This document shows, in pieces, positions 33,325 through 41,761 of a stretch of DNA of 64,000 nucleotides. The notes under the pieces were generated by a model. The model worked only from the letters and a program-made list of their open reading frames with translations. It was not told the origin of the DNA and did no database searches. Made by a program: the position numbers and the translations under genes. Each line of letters starts with the position of its first letter. Positions within the stretch are counted from its first letter, which is position 1. Source of the DNA: Arthrobacter sp. EM1 (GTDB lineage Bacteria; Actinomycetota; Actinomycetes; Actinomycetales; Micrococcaceae); assembly GCF_029964055.1 (NCBI RefSeq), contig NZ_CP124836.1, positions 2,852,001 through 2,916,000 of the forward strand, in the 5' to 3' direction.

Positions 33325-35105
33325 ATGTTCTCCGGCGTCTCGATGCCCAGCAAGTCCAGGCCCTCGGACAGGCGGCCCAGGACCACGGCGCACAGGGCCA
33401 GGCGGGACTCGCGCACCGAGTCCTCGGATTTTAGCACCGGGCACTGGTCGTAGAAGGTGGTGAAGAGCTGCGCGAGCTCGAACAGATAGGTGCACAGCCG
33501 GTGCGGTTCCAGTACCTCACGAACCTTGTGCAGCGCGGCACTGTATTCGAGTAGGTGCAGGGCAAGTGCTCGTTCGGCGGGCTCGACGACGGCGATCGGG
33601 GTGGCCGTCGTTCCGCCGTCGGTATCGGTGCCGGTGCCGGTGTTGGTGACGGCGTACTGCTCGAGGACGCCGGCCTTGCGCAGGATCGAACGGATCCTGG
33701 CGGCGGCGTACTGCACGTAAGGGCCGGTGTTGCCGCTGAGGGCCAGCATCCGGTCGAAGTCAAAGACGTACTCGGTGTCGTGGCCCACGGAGAGGTCCGC
33801 GTACTTGACCGCGCCGATACCCACCTGACGGGCGGTCAGGGCGCGTTCGGACTCGGTGAGCTCCGGCCGGCTGGCGTCGATGACGGCGCGGGCGCGGTCT
33901 ACCGCTTCCGCCAGCAAGGCCATTAGTTTGACCGGGGCGCCGGAGCGGGACTTCAGGATCTTCCCGTCCTCCCCCAGCACGTTGCCGATTTGGACGTGCA
34001 CGGCCTCAACCGTGTCGGGCAGCCAGCCGGCGTCGCGGGCAGTGGCCATGACCATACGCAGGTGCATGTTCTGCGGCGCGCCCACGACGTACAGGACGCG
34101 GTCTGCCGCAAGCTCGCGGACCCGGTAGCGGATCGTGGCAAGGTCCGTTGTGCCGTAACCGTAGCCGCCGTCGGACTTCCGGATGATAAGCGGCATGGGC
34201 TCCCCGTCACGGCCGGTGAAGCCCGCCGGGAAGGTGCACAGCGCGCCGTCGCTGATCCGGGCAAGGCCGCGGTCCTCAAGTTCCCGGCACAACTGTGCCA
34301 AGTGCGCATCGTAGGAGCTTTCGCCCGCGATGTGGTCGTCCGTGAGGCTGATGCCCAGCACCGAGTAGATGGCGTTGAAGTAGCGCTTGGACTGGGCCAC
34401 GAGGCGCTGCCAGACGGCGAAGGTTTCCTCGTCGCCGCCCTGGAGTGCCACCACCCGGAGCCGCGCGCGGGTCGCGAAGCCGCCCTCCTCGGCGGCGGAG
34501 GCATCGAACTTGGCGCGGGCGGCCTGGTAGAAGGCGCTGGGGTCATCGACCAGCAGCGCGGCCGCCGGGGAGTCCTCGCCGATCTCCAGCCAGTGTTCGA
34601 TCAGCATCCCGAACGGCGTGCCCCAGTCGCCAATGTGGTTCTGCCGGATGACGGTGTCCCCCAGCGCTTCGAAGACCTTCACCAGGCTGTCCCCCACCAC
34701 AGTGGTCCGCAGGTGGCCGACGTGCATTTCCTTGGCGACGTTCGGGGAAGAATAGTCGACGACGACGCGCCGGGCCGCCGCGGCCGGCACGTCCGGGGTG
34801 CCGGCAGACTCGGCGTTTAGCAGCTCTTCGATCCAGGTGCCGTCGAAGGTGAGGTTGATAAAGCCGGGTCCGGAGATCTCGGTCGCCGTGCAGATCCCGT
34901 CCAGGTCCAGTGCGTCGACGATCTTCGCAGCGGCCTCGCGCGGCGGCATGCCGACCCTCTTGGCCAGCGCCATGGCCGCGTTGATCTGGATGTCCGCGAA
35001 TTGTGAGGGCCTGACCACCGGATCCGTGCCGCGGTACTCTTCGCCGAACGCGCTGGCAATTGCTGCCTGGACTCTGGGGACAACCATTTCGGCCGGATTA
35101 TTCAC
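33321..35105 (-). CDS. argS: Arginyl-tRNA synthetase
   Basis: 594 residues from the GTG at 35105; an in-frame ATG six codons later is the alternative. GATAAT (35115-35120) lies nine bases before the GTG, so the gene is probably leaderless and the GTG is favoured. Class I motifs: SPNVAKEMHVGHLRTTVVGD (HIGH variant HVGH), DGKILKSRSG in place of KMSKS, and the C-terminal DALR anticodon-binding domain. It charges tRNA-Arg. Confidence 0.95.
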   Translation of the reverse strand: MNNPAEMVVPRVQAAIASAFGEEYRGTDPVVRPSQFADIQINAAMALAKRVGMPPREAAAKIVDALDLDGICTATEISGPGFINLTFDGTWIEELLNAESAGTPDVPAAAARRVVVDYSSPNVAKEMHVGHLRTTVVGDSLVKVFEALGDTVIRQNHIGDWGTPFGMLIEHWLEIGEDSPAAALLVDDPSAFYQAARAKFDASAAEEGGFATRARLRVVALQGGDEETFAVWQRLVAQSKRYFNAIYSVLGISLTDDHIAGESSYDAHLAQLCRELEDRGLARISDGALCTFPAGFTGRDGEPMPLIIRKSDGGYGYGTTDLATIRYRVRELAADRVLYVVGAPQNMHLRMVMATARDAGWLPDTVEAVHVQIGNVLGEDGKILKSRSGAPVKLMALLAEAVDRARAVIDASRPELTESERALTARQVGIGAVKYADLSVGHDTEYVFDFDRMLALSGNTGPYVQYAAARIRSILRKAGVLEQYAVTNTGTGTDTDGGTTATPIAVVEPAERALALHLLEYSAALHKVREVLEPHRLCTYLFELAQLFTTFYDQCPVLKSEDSVRESRLALCAVVLGRLSEGLDLLGIETPENM

Positions 35106-35138
35106 ACTGTTCAAATTATCAGTTCCGCCACACCCCCG

Positions 35139-35315
35139 ACGCTCCCTCAGCTCCGGCGCCCAAACAGCAAACGCTCCCTCAGCTCCGGCGCCCAAACAGC
35201 AAACGCTCCCTCACGTCCGGCCGCCCGAAGGCGCAACGTGAGGGAGCGTCGACTCAATACCCGCGAAAGGTGCGGGAGCGTCCGCCCGAAACCCGCCTAA
35301 CCTGCGGGAGCGTCG
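35139..35315. repeat. Intergenic cluster of AGCGTC-type direct and inverted repeats
   Basis: Two exact tandem 32-bp copies (35139-35170, 35171-35202) begin ACGCTCCCTCAGCTCCGG. A third start ACGCTCCCTCACGT (35203-35216) pairs perfectly over 14 bp with 35236-35249. Two more inverted short units GCGGGAGCGTC follow (about 35272-35282 and 35304-35314). The cluster fills the gap between argS and the PhoX gene and lies upstream of argS. Confidence 0.85.
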
Positions 35316-35331
35316 GGAGGGGATGGGGCGG

Positions 35332-37416
35332 TCAGTCGTGGGTACGGAAGACCTGGACCACGGAGGGGCGCGGGGCGCGCACCTGGCCAGGCTTGGGCGA
35401 TGTACCGGCAGCAACATAGTCCGGGAAGAACGAGTTCTGCGCCTCGAACGAGCCGTCCTCGCCCGGGTGCTGTACGGCGACGAACACGGTGCGCTCTTCA
35501 TCGTGGACGATGGGGCCGCAGGTCTCGGCGTCCCGCGGCACAGCCAGGAACTGCTCCACCCGACCGCGTTCGGCGCCGTCGAGGGTGACCTTGAACAGCC
35601 CGTCGGCCTGGCCCGTGGTGGACGGCGCGCCGTCGGTGGAGATCCACAGGTTGCCGACGGAGTCGAACGCAAGGTTATCCGGGCAGGAAATCGGCGAGAC
35701 CTGGTCCGCCGGGAAGCCGCTGAAGTAGGCGGACTTATTCTGGGCCGGATCGCCGCAGACCATCAGCAGGTTCCAGTCAAAGCCCGTGGAGGTCTGGTCG
35801 CCGCGTTCGGTGATTTCCACGATGTGGCCGTCGCGGTTGAGGTTGCGCGGGTTGGGTTCGGTGGCGCCTTCCTTGCCGGCCTTGCCGCGGTCCGTGTTGT
35901 TGGTGCAGGCCACGTAGACCTTGCCGGTGTGCAGGCTCGGCTGGACGTCTTCGCAGCGGTCCATTTTGGTGGGTCCGACCTTGTCCGCCGCCAGGCGGGT
36001 GTAGACCAGGACTTCCTCGACGCTCATGCCCGCGACCATCGATTTGCCGCCGACCACCAGCGGCAGCCACTGGCCGGATCCATCGAAGGCGCCGTCCGTG
36101 GGGAGCTTGCCCGAGCCGTCGATCTCCCCGGCCGGGGAGTCGCCAGTGAACTTGGCAACGTAGAGGTCCCCGGCGGAGAGCAGGGTCATGTTGTGCTTGC
36201 GGTTGCCTTCAACGTACTTCTGCGCAGAAACGAACTTGTAGAGGTAGTCGAAACGTTCATCGTCTCCCATGTAGGCCACTACATGGCCGGACTTGGCCAC
36301 AATGACGTTGGCCCCTTCGTGCTTGAAGCGGCCCAGGGCGGAGTGCTTCTTCGGCGTCGACGTGGGATCAAGGGGGTCCACTTCGACGATCCAGCCGAAG
36401 CGGTTGGTCTCGTTTTCGAAGCCGGGGGTGCGGGCGTCGAAGCGGGGATCGTCGAGTTCCCACTGGCGGGCGGTGGGCTTGCTGGTCAACCCGTAGCGCT
36501 TGTCCGAATCCGAGGTGCCGGCGGAGACGAAGTAGCCGTTGAAGTTCTCCTCGCCGGAGAGGATGGTGCCCCACGGTGTGGTGCCGCCGGAGCAGTTGCC
36601 CAGCGTGCCCAGGATGGAACGGCCGGCGGGATCGGCCACGGTGCGGACCAACGGGGAACCGGCGACGGGTCCGGTGAGTTCGTAGGCGGTGTCGGAGAGG
36701 TAGCGCCGGTTGAGCTTGGCGCCCTTGACGTAGCTCCACGGCTTGTTCTTGTTTTTGCGTTCCAGCTCGACGACGGTCAGACCGTGGGCGGCACGGCCGA
36801 TGGCGCGCCCCTCGGCCGCGGGCAGGGACGCCGGGAACATGATCGACTCGTTGGTGTATTCGTGGTTGGTGAAGAGCACTGCGCGGCGGTCCTTGGAACC
36901 CTCCAGCGGCAGGATGTCGGTGTAGTCATTGTTGTAGCCGAACTGGCGGGCCTGGGCGGCCGCGGTCTGGCCATTCAGATCAAACGCCGGAGCATCGTTG
37001 AACAACGGGTCACCCCAGCGGATGATCGGCTGCCAGCCGAAGCCTTCCGGCACGGTGAAGGCGTCGACGGCGGCATCGACGGGGGCGATCGCGGTGAACT
37101 TCAGCTTGGACTTCCCGAAGCCGTCCTTCGCGGCGGCGGCCAGTCCGGGGCCTCCGTCGGCCACTGCGGACTCCGGTGAGCCGAGGGCCCCGCCGAAGGC
37201 GATCGCCAAGGCGCCGGCGGCACCGAAGCCCAGTGCGGCGCGGCGGGACATGGTGGCGGAGGCAATGTCGCGGAAGTAGCTGTTCGAGCTGGTGTTGCAC
37301 ACTTCACCGGAACAGGCGTTGTCGCATTTCAGCGCGCAGGTGACGGCGCTGCGTTTGCCTTTGGTGTGGCCGAGCATCGGGAGTAGGGAAAACGTGCGTC
37401 CGGAGGAAACAGACAT
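35332..37416 (-). CDS. PhoX family phosphatase (DUF839), Tat-exported
   Basis: 694 residues. The N-terminal ALKCDNACSGEVCNTSSN and SYFRDIASATMSRRAALGF with the following hydrophobic stretch form the usual PhoX Tat signal, with SRRAALGF as the twin-arginine motif. The large beta-propeller part contains NHEYTNE, CSGGTTPWGTILSGEENFNG and FDSVGNLWISTDG, including acidic residues that bind calcium and iron in PhoX. It would hydrolyse phosphomonoesters outside the cytoplasm. It is monocistronic; I could not identify a Pho box with confidence. Confidence 0.93.
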   Translation of the reverse strand: MSVSSGRTFSLLPMLGHTKGKRSAVTCALKCDNACSGEVCNTSSNSYFRDIASATMSRRAALGFGAAGALAIAFGGALGSPESAVADGGPGLAAAAKDGFGKSKLKFTAIAPVDAAVDAFTVPEGFGWQPIIRWGDPLFNDAPAFDLNGQTAAAQARQFGYNNDYTDILPLEGSKDRRAVLFTNHEYTNESIMFPASLPAAEGRAIGRAAHGLTVVELERKNKNKPWSYVKGAKLNRRYLSDTAYELTGPVAGSPLVRTVADPAGRSILGTLGNCSGGTTPWGTILSGEENFNGYFVSAGTSDSDKRYGLTSKPTARQWELDDPRFDARTPGFENETNRFGWIVEVDPLDPTSTPKKHSALGRFKHEGANVIVAKSGHVVAYMGDDERFDYLYKFVSAQKYVEGNRKHNMTLLSAGDLYVAKFTGDSPAGEIDGSGKLPTDGAFDGSGQWLPLVVGGKSMVAGMSVEEVLVYTRLAADKVGPTKMDRCEDVQPSLHTGKVYVACTNNTDRGKAGKEGATEPNPRNLNRDGHIVEITERGDQTSTGFDWNLLMVCGDPAQNKSAYFSGFPADQVSPISCPDNLAFDSVGNLWISTDGAPSTTGQADGLFKVTLDGAERGRVEQFLAVPRDAETCGPIVHDEERTVFVAVQHPGEDGSFEAQNSFFPDYVAAGTSPKPGQVRAPRPSVVQVFRTHD

Positions 37417-37488
37417 GGGGGCGACCTTCCGAGGGGGTGGCTGTGATCCCGTCCACCCTTCCAGCCCAACACGACCTCAAGGCGTCTG

Positions 37489-38568
37489 CTAGGTGACGTT
37501 CCGGTGAACCTGCGGCCGGCCCCGGTCCGAAAGGAGCGTGTGGACCCGGCGCAGGCGGTCCAGCCACCAGTCGCGGCGCTCCGGCGCGGCGGCGTACTCC
37601 GCCAGCAGGTCCGGGTCGGCGGTGACCTCGCGGAGGGTGATGGCGCCGTCGTCGGGGATCAGCGGATCCCGGGTGACGTCGGCGGCCAGCAGGGTCACGG
37701 TTCCCAGCCCGCAGGCGTATGGAAGCTCCGGGAGCGCGGCGGCAAGCGCCAGCCCGGCGCGGATTCCCACCGAGGTGTCCAGCGCCGAGCTGACGACGGC
37801 GGGCAGCCCGGCCTGCGCCACGATCTCCAGCGCACGCCGTACTCCCCCCAGCGGCGCCACCTTCACGACGATCAGGTCCGCGGCACCGGCTCGGGCCACC
37901 TTGAGCGGGTCCTCTTCCTTGCGCACGCTTTCGTCCGCGGCGATCAGCACCGGAAGTCCGCTGGCGCGCAGGCGCCGGCGGACCTCGGCGAGGCCGGCGA
38001 TATCCGGCACGGGCTGTTCGGCGTATTCCAGTCCGACGGCGGACAGCCGCGTCAAGGCCGCCACGGCAGCAGGTACGTCCCAACCGCCGTTAGCGTCGAC
38101 CCGGATGGCCGCACCCGGGAGCGCCTCGCGGACGGCGTCCACCCGGGCAGCATCGTCCGCCAGGGTCTGCCCTGGTTCGGCGACCTTAATTTTGACGGCG
38201 TCCACCCGGCCAAAGCGGGCCAGAATGTCCGGTACCCGGTCCGCTGCGATGGCGGGGACCGTGGCATTGACGGGGATGCTGGTCCGCAGCGGCGCCGGGA
38301 AACCCTCCCACCCGGCTTCGATGGCGGCGAGGAGCCAGCGGGAGGCCTCCAAGTCGCCGTATTCGGGGAAGGGGCAGAATTCGGCCCAGCCCAGCGGGCC
38401 ATCCAGCAGCAGGGCCTCGCGCTGGAGGATGCCGCGGAACTTCACCCGCATGGGCAGGCTCACCACATGGGCGCCGGCGAGGAGCTCGTCCAGTTGCGGG
38501 AGCCGCACCGTCTCAGCAGGGCCGTGGCCTCCGGGAACGTGCAGCGGCGGGACTGGTGGGGTGGGCAT
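37489..38568 (-). CDS. menC: o-Succinylbenzoate synthase
   Basis: 359 residues from the ATG at 38568. Enolase-superfamily signatures: GWAEFCPFPEYGD, VKIKV (catalytic Lys), RVDANGGWD, EYAEQPV, AADESVR and VVKVAPLGG supply the metal-binding Asp/Glu set and the second Lys. It dehydrates SHCHC to o-succinylbenzoate in menaquinone synthesis. It stands 72 bp from the PhoX start and is divergent from the PAP2 gene. Confidence 0.94.
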   Translation of the reverse strand: MPTPPVPPLHVPGGHGPAETVRLPQLDELLAGAHVVSLPMRVKFRGILQREALLLDGPLGWAEFCPFPEYGDLEASRWLLAAIEAGWEGFPAPLRTSIPVNATVPAIAADRVPDILARFGRVDAVKIKVAEPGQTLADDAARVDAVREALPGAAIRVDANGGWDVPAAVAALTRLSAVGLEYAEQPVPDIAGLAEVRRRLRASGLPVLIAADESVRKEEDPLKVARAGAADLIVVKVAPLGGVRRALEIVAQAGLPAVVSSALDTSVGIRAGLALAAALPELPYACGLGTVTLLAADVTRDPLIPDDGAITLREVTADPDLLAEYAAAPERRDWWLDRLRRVHTLLSDRGRPQVHRNVT

Positions 38569-38651
38569 GAATTTACTGTACCGGGGGTCCCGCACGGGTC
38601 CACGCCGGTGGTCCCAGATACTTCGCAGGGATTTATGGGATTCTGATAGTC

Positions 38652-39611
38652 ATGAGTTTTCGGCAGGAACGCACAAGCATGGATCCGGCTTCGGGGTACC
38701 CGCGGCCGCGCTCTGCCGCACCTCGGCACGTTCCTGAAGGGACGCCGGGCCGGGCAACGGGGTTCCTGTTCCTGCTGGCCGTCCTCGGCAGCATGGCGGC
38801 CCTCGCCGCAACGTACTATTTCTTTGTCCGGACCACCACGGGCCAGTTCATCGACGAGTCTGCCCTGGTGGAGGCCGGGGATATCCACGGCGCGGCAGGC
38901 AAGGCCGCCACCAGGTTCCTGGACTGGCTGCCGGCACTGTCCTTGCTGATCGCCACGGTGGTGGTCCTCGTTGTCACCGTGCTGAAGCGGCGCTGGGCAG
39001 CCGCTGGGATCGCCGTGGCAGCCTGTGTTGGCGCCAACGTGGCTACCCAGGTCCTGAAAAGCATCGTTCCGGTCCGGCCCTTCCGCGGGATCGAAACCCT
39101 GGAACTGAATTCCCTGCCTTCCGGGCACACCACCCTGGCGGCATCCGCTGCGGCCGCCGTGTTCCTGATGGTATCGCCGCGCTGGCGGCCGCTGGCTGGT
39201 TTCCTCGGCGGCAGCTTCGCCGTCGCCACGGGGGTGTCCACCCTGATCAACCAGTGGCACCGTCCCGCTGACGTGGTGGCGGCCTTCCTGGTCGTGGCGG
39301 TGTTTATGCTCCCCGCAGGCTGGCTGATTATCCGCAACGGGCCGCGCTGGAACGTCTGGGACGGCTACGGGATATTCTGGGCCTCCTCGCGGCTGTGGCT
39401 GGCGCTGCCGGCGCTGGCCGGGCTCGCCGCGGCGGCGGTGGCCAGCTACTCGTTGCTGAGGATTGCGCCTGGCCCGGGCCAGGAAAGCAGCACCACAAAC
39501 TATTTCTGGGCCGGCACGTCACTGATTGTCATTTCCGGCTACTTGGCCACGGTCGCCGGGGTGTGGCTGTTTGGGCACGCTGCACGACGGCGGAGCGCAC
39601 CGTTGCGCTGA
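38652..39611 (+). CDS. PAP2 family membrane phosphatase
   Basis: 319 residues with about six hydrophobic segments and the three phosphatase motifs: KSIVPVRPFRG, LPSGHTTLAAS and STLINQWHRPADV (catalytic His). Such enzymes dephosphorylate lipid phosphates such as undecaprenyl diphosphate or phosphatidate. An N-terminal Pro-rich cytoplasmic stretch of about 35 residues precedes the first helix. It converges with the MFS gene across a palindromic repeat. Confidence 0.9.
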   Translation: MSFRQERTSMDPASGYPRPRSAAPRHVPEGTPGRATGFLFLLAVLGSMAALAATYYFFVRTTTGQFIDESALVEAGDIHGAAGKAATRFLDWLPALSLLIATVVVLVVTVLKRRWAAAGIAVAACVGANVATQVLKSIVPVRPFRGIETLELNSLPSGHTTLAASAAAAVFLMVSPRWRPLAGFLGGSFAVATGVSTLINQWHRPADVVAAFLVVAVFMLPAGWLIIRNGPRWNVWDGYGIFWASSRLWLALPALAGLAAAAVASYSLLRIAPGPGQESSTTNYFWAGTSLIVISGYLATVAGVWLFGHAARRRSAPLR

Positions 39612-39630
39612 GGCCCCGCGACATGTGCAC

Positions 39631-39696
39631 CCCAACTAGCTCGCAGCAAAGGTCGTTTTGAGCGCTGAAAACGACGTTTACTGCGAGCTAGTTGGG
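39631..39696. repeat. Intergenic palindrome, copy 2 of a dispersed family
   Basis: Arms 39631-39659 and 39668-39696 match at 27 of 29 positions around an 8-nt loop. Arm 1 begins CCCAACTAGCTCGCAG and ends AGGTCGTTTT, sharing the layout CCCAACTnnCTCGCAG ... AGGTCGTTTT with the element at 10136-10201. It lies between two convergent genes. Confidence 0.9.
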
Positions 39697-39722
39697 CTCC
39701 GGCGCCGCGGGTGACAGTAGCT

Positions 39723-40931
39723 TCAGTAGTTGCGCCGGTGCTTGAGCCGGGGGATGGTAACGGCGAAGACCGCAGCTGCCGCGAAGCCGAGCACTCCGGT
39801 GGCGGCTACCCCGGCCCCGAGCGAGGCCAGCGCGGTAACGCCTGAGAGCAGCACCGGGCCGCCGGTGGCGCCGGCGTCGGCCATAAACCGCCAGATGCCC
39901 AGGAACTGTCCGCGGCCGTTGTCCGGTGAGAAGTCCGCCCCCAGCGTCATGTTCAGGCCCGAACTGATCCCGTTGCCGAAACCGATCAGCAGAGCCGCGA
40001 GCAGCAGCCCCACAAAGCCGGAGCTAAGCGGGATCAGCAGCATGGCGGCTCCCATGATGAGGGTAGAGGGAACAGCGACCCACTGCCGTCCCTTGCGGTC
40101 CATGAGTTTGCCCGCCGGGTAGAAGACCAGCATGTCGATGGCACCGGAGAGTCCGTAGATCAGCGACGCCTGGGTCGCGTCCATCCCGAGGTGCTCGGCC
40201 CAGAGCGGGATCACCACCTGCCGGGACGCCCGCAGCGCACTGAGCAGCAGCACGCCCATGCCGACGGTCAGGAAAACCCCGGCGTGGGAGACGGCCACAC
40301 TGCGCAGCGTCGCCTGCCGGACGGGGACGCCGTCCACCGCCGGCGTGGCCACAAGGTCCGGGATGGTCACCGAGAGGGCCGCGGCCGCGGCCATCGCCAC
40401 AACTCCGACCCAGTAGGCGCCGGTGATGCCGGCGAACTGCATCACTGCAGCGCCGATGAAGGGTCCGATGAAGATGCCAACCCGGTTGACGCCGCCGAGC
40501 GTGGATAGGGCACGCGCCCTGAGCAGCACCGGTACCGCCTCGGTCAGGTACTTCTGCCGGGCCAGTGCGAAGACGCTCGCCGCCATACCAACGACGAGCA
40601 TCGCACCAGCGAGCAACCAGAGCCCCTCGGGCACCCGGGGAGCCAGTGCCGCGGCGGCAAGGGCGACGGCGGCCGCGGCCGCGGCGCCGACAATGGCCCA
40701 GCGTTCGCCGAACTTCAGGGTGATGAGCGAGGCGGGGAGGTTGAAGAGCCAAGAGCCGAGGCCGATCAGGGTGACCACCAAGGCGGCGACGGCCACCGAA
40801 GCACCGAGGTCGCGGGCCGACAGCGCCACAACGGGCAGGATCGCTCCCTCGCCGATGCTGAACAGCAGGGCCGGGCCGAAGGCCGGGACGGCGATGCTGC
40901 GGAGACTGAAGGGGGCGGTATGCGTGGTCAT
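39723..40931 (-). CDS. MFS transporter
   Basis: 402 residues with twelve predicted hydrophobic segments. SIGEGAILPVVALSARDLGAS opens helix 1, and GRQWVAVPSTLIMG and KLMDRKGR lie in the central and helix 8-9 loops, as in drug/metabolite-type major-facilitator proteins. The substrate is unknown. An ATG three codons upstream (40940) is an alternative start; both have only weak ribosome binding sites. Confidence 0.88.
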   Translation of the reverse strand: MTTHTAPFSLRSIAVPAFGPALLFSIGEGAILPVVALSARDLGASVAVAALVVTLIGLGSWLFNLPASLITLKFGERWAIVGAAAAAAVALAAAALAPRVPEGLWLLAGAMLVVGMAASVFALARQKYLTEAVPVLLRARALSTLGGVNRVGIFIGPFIGAAVMQFAGITGAYWVGVVAMAAAAALSVTIPDLVATPAVDGVPVRQATLRSVAVSHAGVFLTVGMGVLLLSALRASRQVVIPLWAEHLGMDATQASLIYGLSGAIDMLVFYPAGKLMDRKGRQWVAVPSTLIMGAAMLLIPLSSGFVGLLLAALLIGFGNGISSGLNMTLGADFSPDNGRGQFLGIWRFMADAGATGGPVLLSGVTALASLGAGVAATGVLGFAAAAVFAVTIPRLKHRRNY

Positions 40932-40967
40932 CCCCTTCATCCTAGGACTGGCTGCGGTCCTGGCAGC

Positions 40968-41702
40968 TCAGGCCTCGAAGTGGGTTCGGACTTCCCCGCC
41001 GGTGAGGTTCCGGAGCACCCCGGCCGCGATGTCGCGGAGCTTCTGGTTCCGGTTGCTGGAAACCTTGGTCAGGATGCCCATCGCTTCCTCCTGGGAACAG
41101 CGGTTCTGGGCCATCACGACGCCGCAGGCGAGATCGATGGAGGTGCGGTGCTCCATGGCGGCTTTGAGGTCCTCGGCCCGGGACTGCGCCGTGCCGATCC
41201 GGACAGCCAAGCGGAGGGAGCGGCCGGCGAGGTCGGCGAAGCCGGACGCTTCGGCAATAATTTCCGCCGTGAAAAGCCCGGTACTTGAGCCGAAGAAGTT
41301 CAGGGCGGCAGCCGCATCCTCGCCGATTTCCAGGGGCACCCCCAGGACACTGCGGCAGCCTTGCGCCGCGAGCTCCAGCTGGTAGCCGGGCCACCGCGGA
41401 TCGGTGGCGACGTCGGCCAGCAGGGTCACGGAGCGTGTCCGCAGGGCTTCGATGCACGGGCCGTCGCCCATGCTTTGTTCGATCCGGTCCAGGACCACCG
41501 CCCGGGGGCTGCTCCCCGCCACCGTCATGGTCTTCTTGCGGCGCTGCAGTGTCACGCCGCATTCGATCCCGGCGCCTGCGGCGTGGCTGAGTGTGGCCGC
41601 CGAGAATTCCGCGAGGCGGCCGAGGAAATCCTCGACGTTCTCCGTTCCCATCAGAAGGTCCTGCAGCTGCAGGGCGGCTTCGTCCCCGACGTTGTTAGTC
41701 AT
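40968..41702 (-). CDS. GAF-ANTAR domain regulator
   Basis: 244 residues. A GAF sensor domain (about 15-160: LPxAGIECGVTLQRR-like strand, MGDGPCIEALRT, GVPLEIG) is followed by an ANTAR RNA-binding domain (about 175-235: RTSIDLACGVVMAQNRCSQEEAMGIL). ANTAR proteins usually bind paired hairpins in nascent RNA and prevent termination. The signal and targets are unknown. It is 59 bp downstream of the ParA-like gene on the same strand, so co-expression is likely. Confidence 0.92.
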   Translation of the reverse strand: MTNNVGDEAALQLQDLLMGTENVEDFLGRLAEFSAATLSHAAGAGIECGVTLQRRKKTMTVAGSSPRAVVLDRIEQSMGDGPCIEALRTRSVTLLADVATDPRWPGYQLELAAQGCRSVLGVPLEIGEDAAAALNFFGSSTGLFTAEIIAEASGFADLAGRSLRLAVRIGTAQSRAEDLKAAMEHRTSIDLACGVVMAQNRCSQEEAMGILTKVSSNRNQKLRDIAAGVLRNLTGGEVRTHFEA

Positions 41703-41761
41703 GCCTCAATCTAAGCCGGTCCCCGGGGCGAAACAACTTAGCTGGCCCCGCCGTCCAAAGC

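Noticed and set aside
35139..35249. Possible CRISPR array
   Set aside because: There are only two exact 32-bp copies in direct contact with no spacers, and no cas genes are in the window.
35323..37179. A 618-codon open frame on the plus strand
   Set aside because: It is the antisense shadow of the PhoX phosphatase gene.
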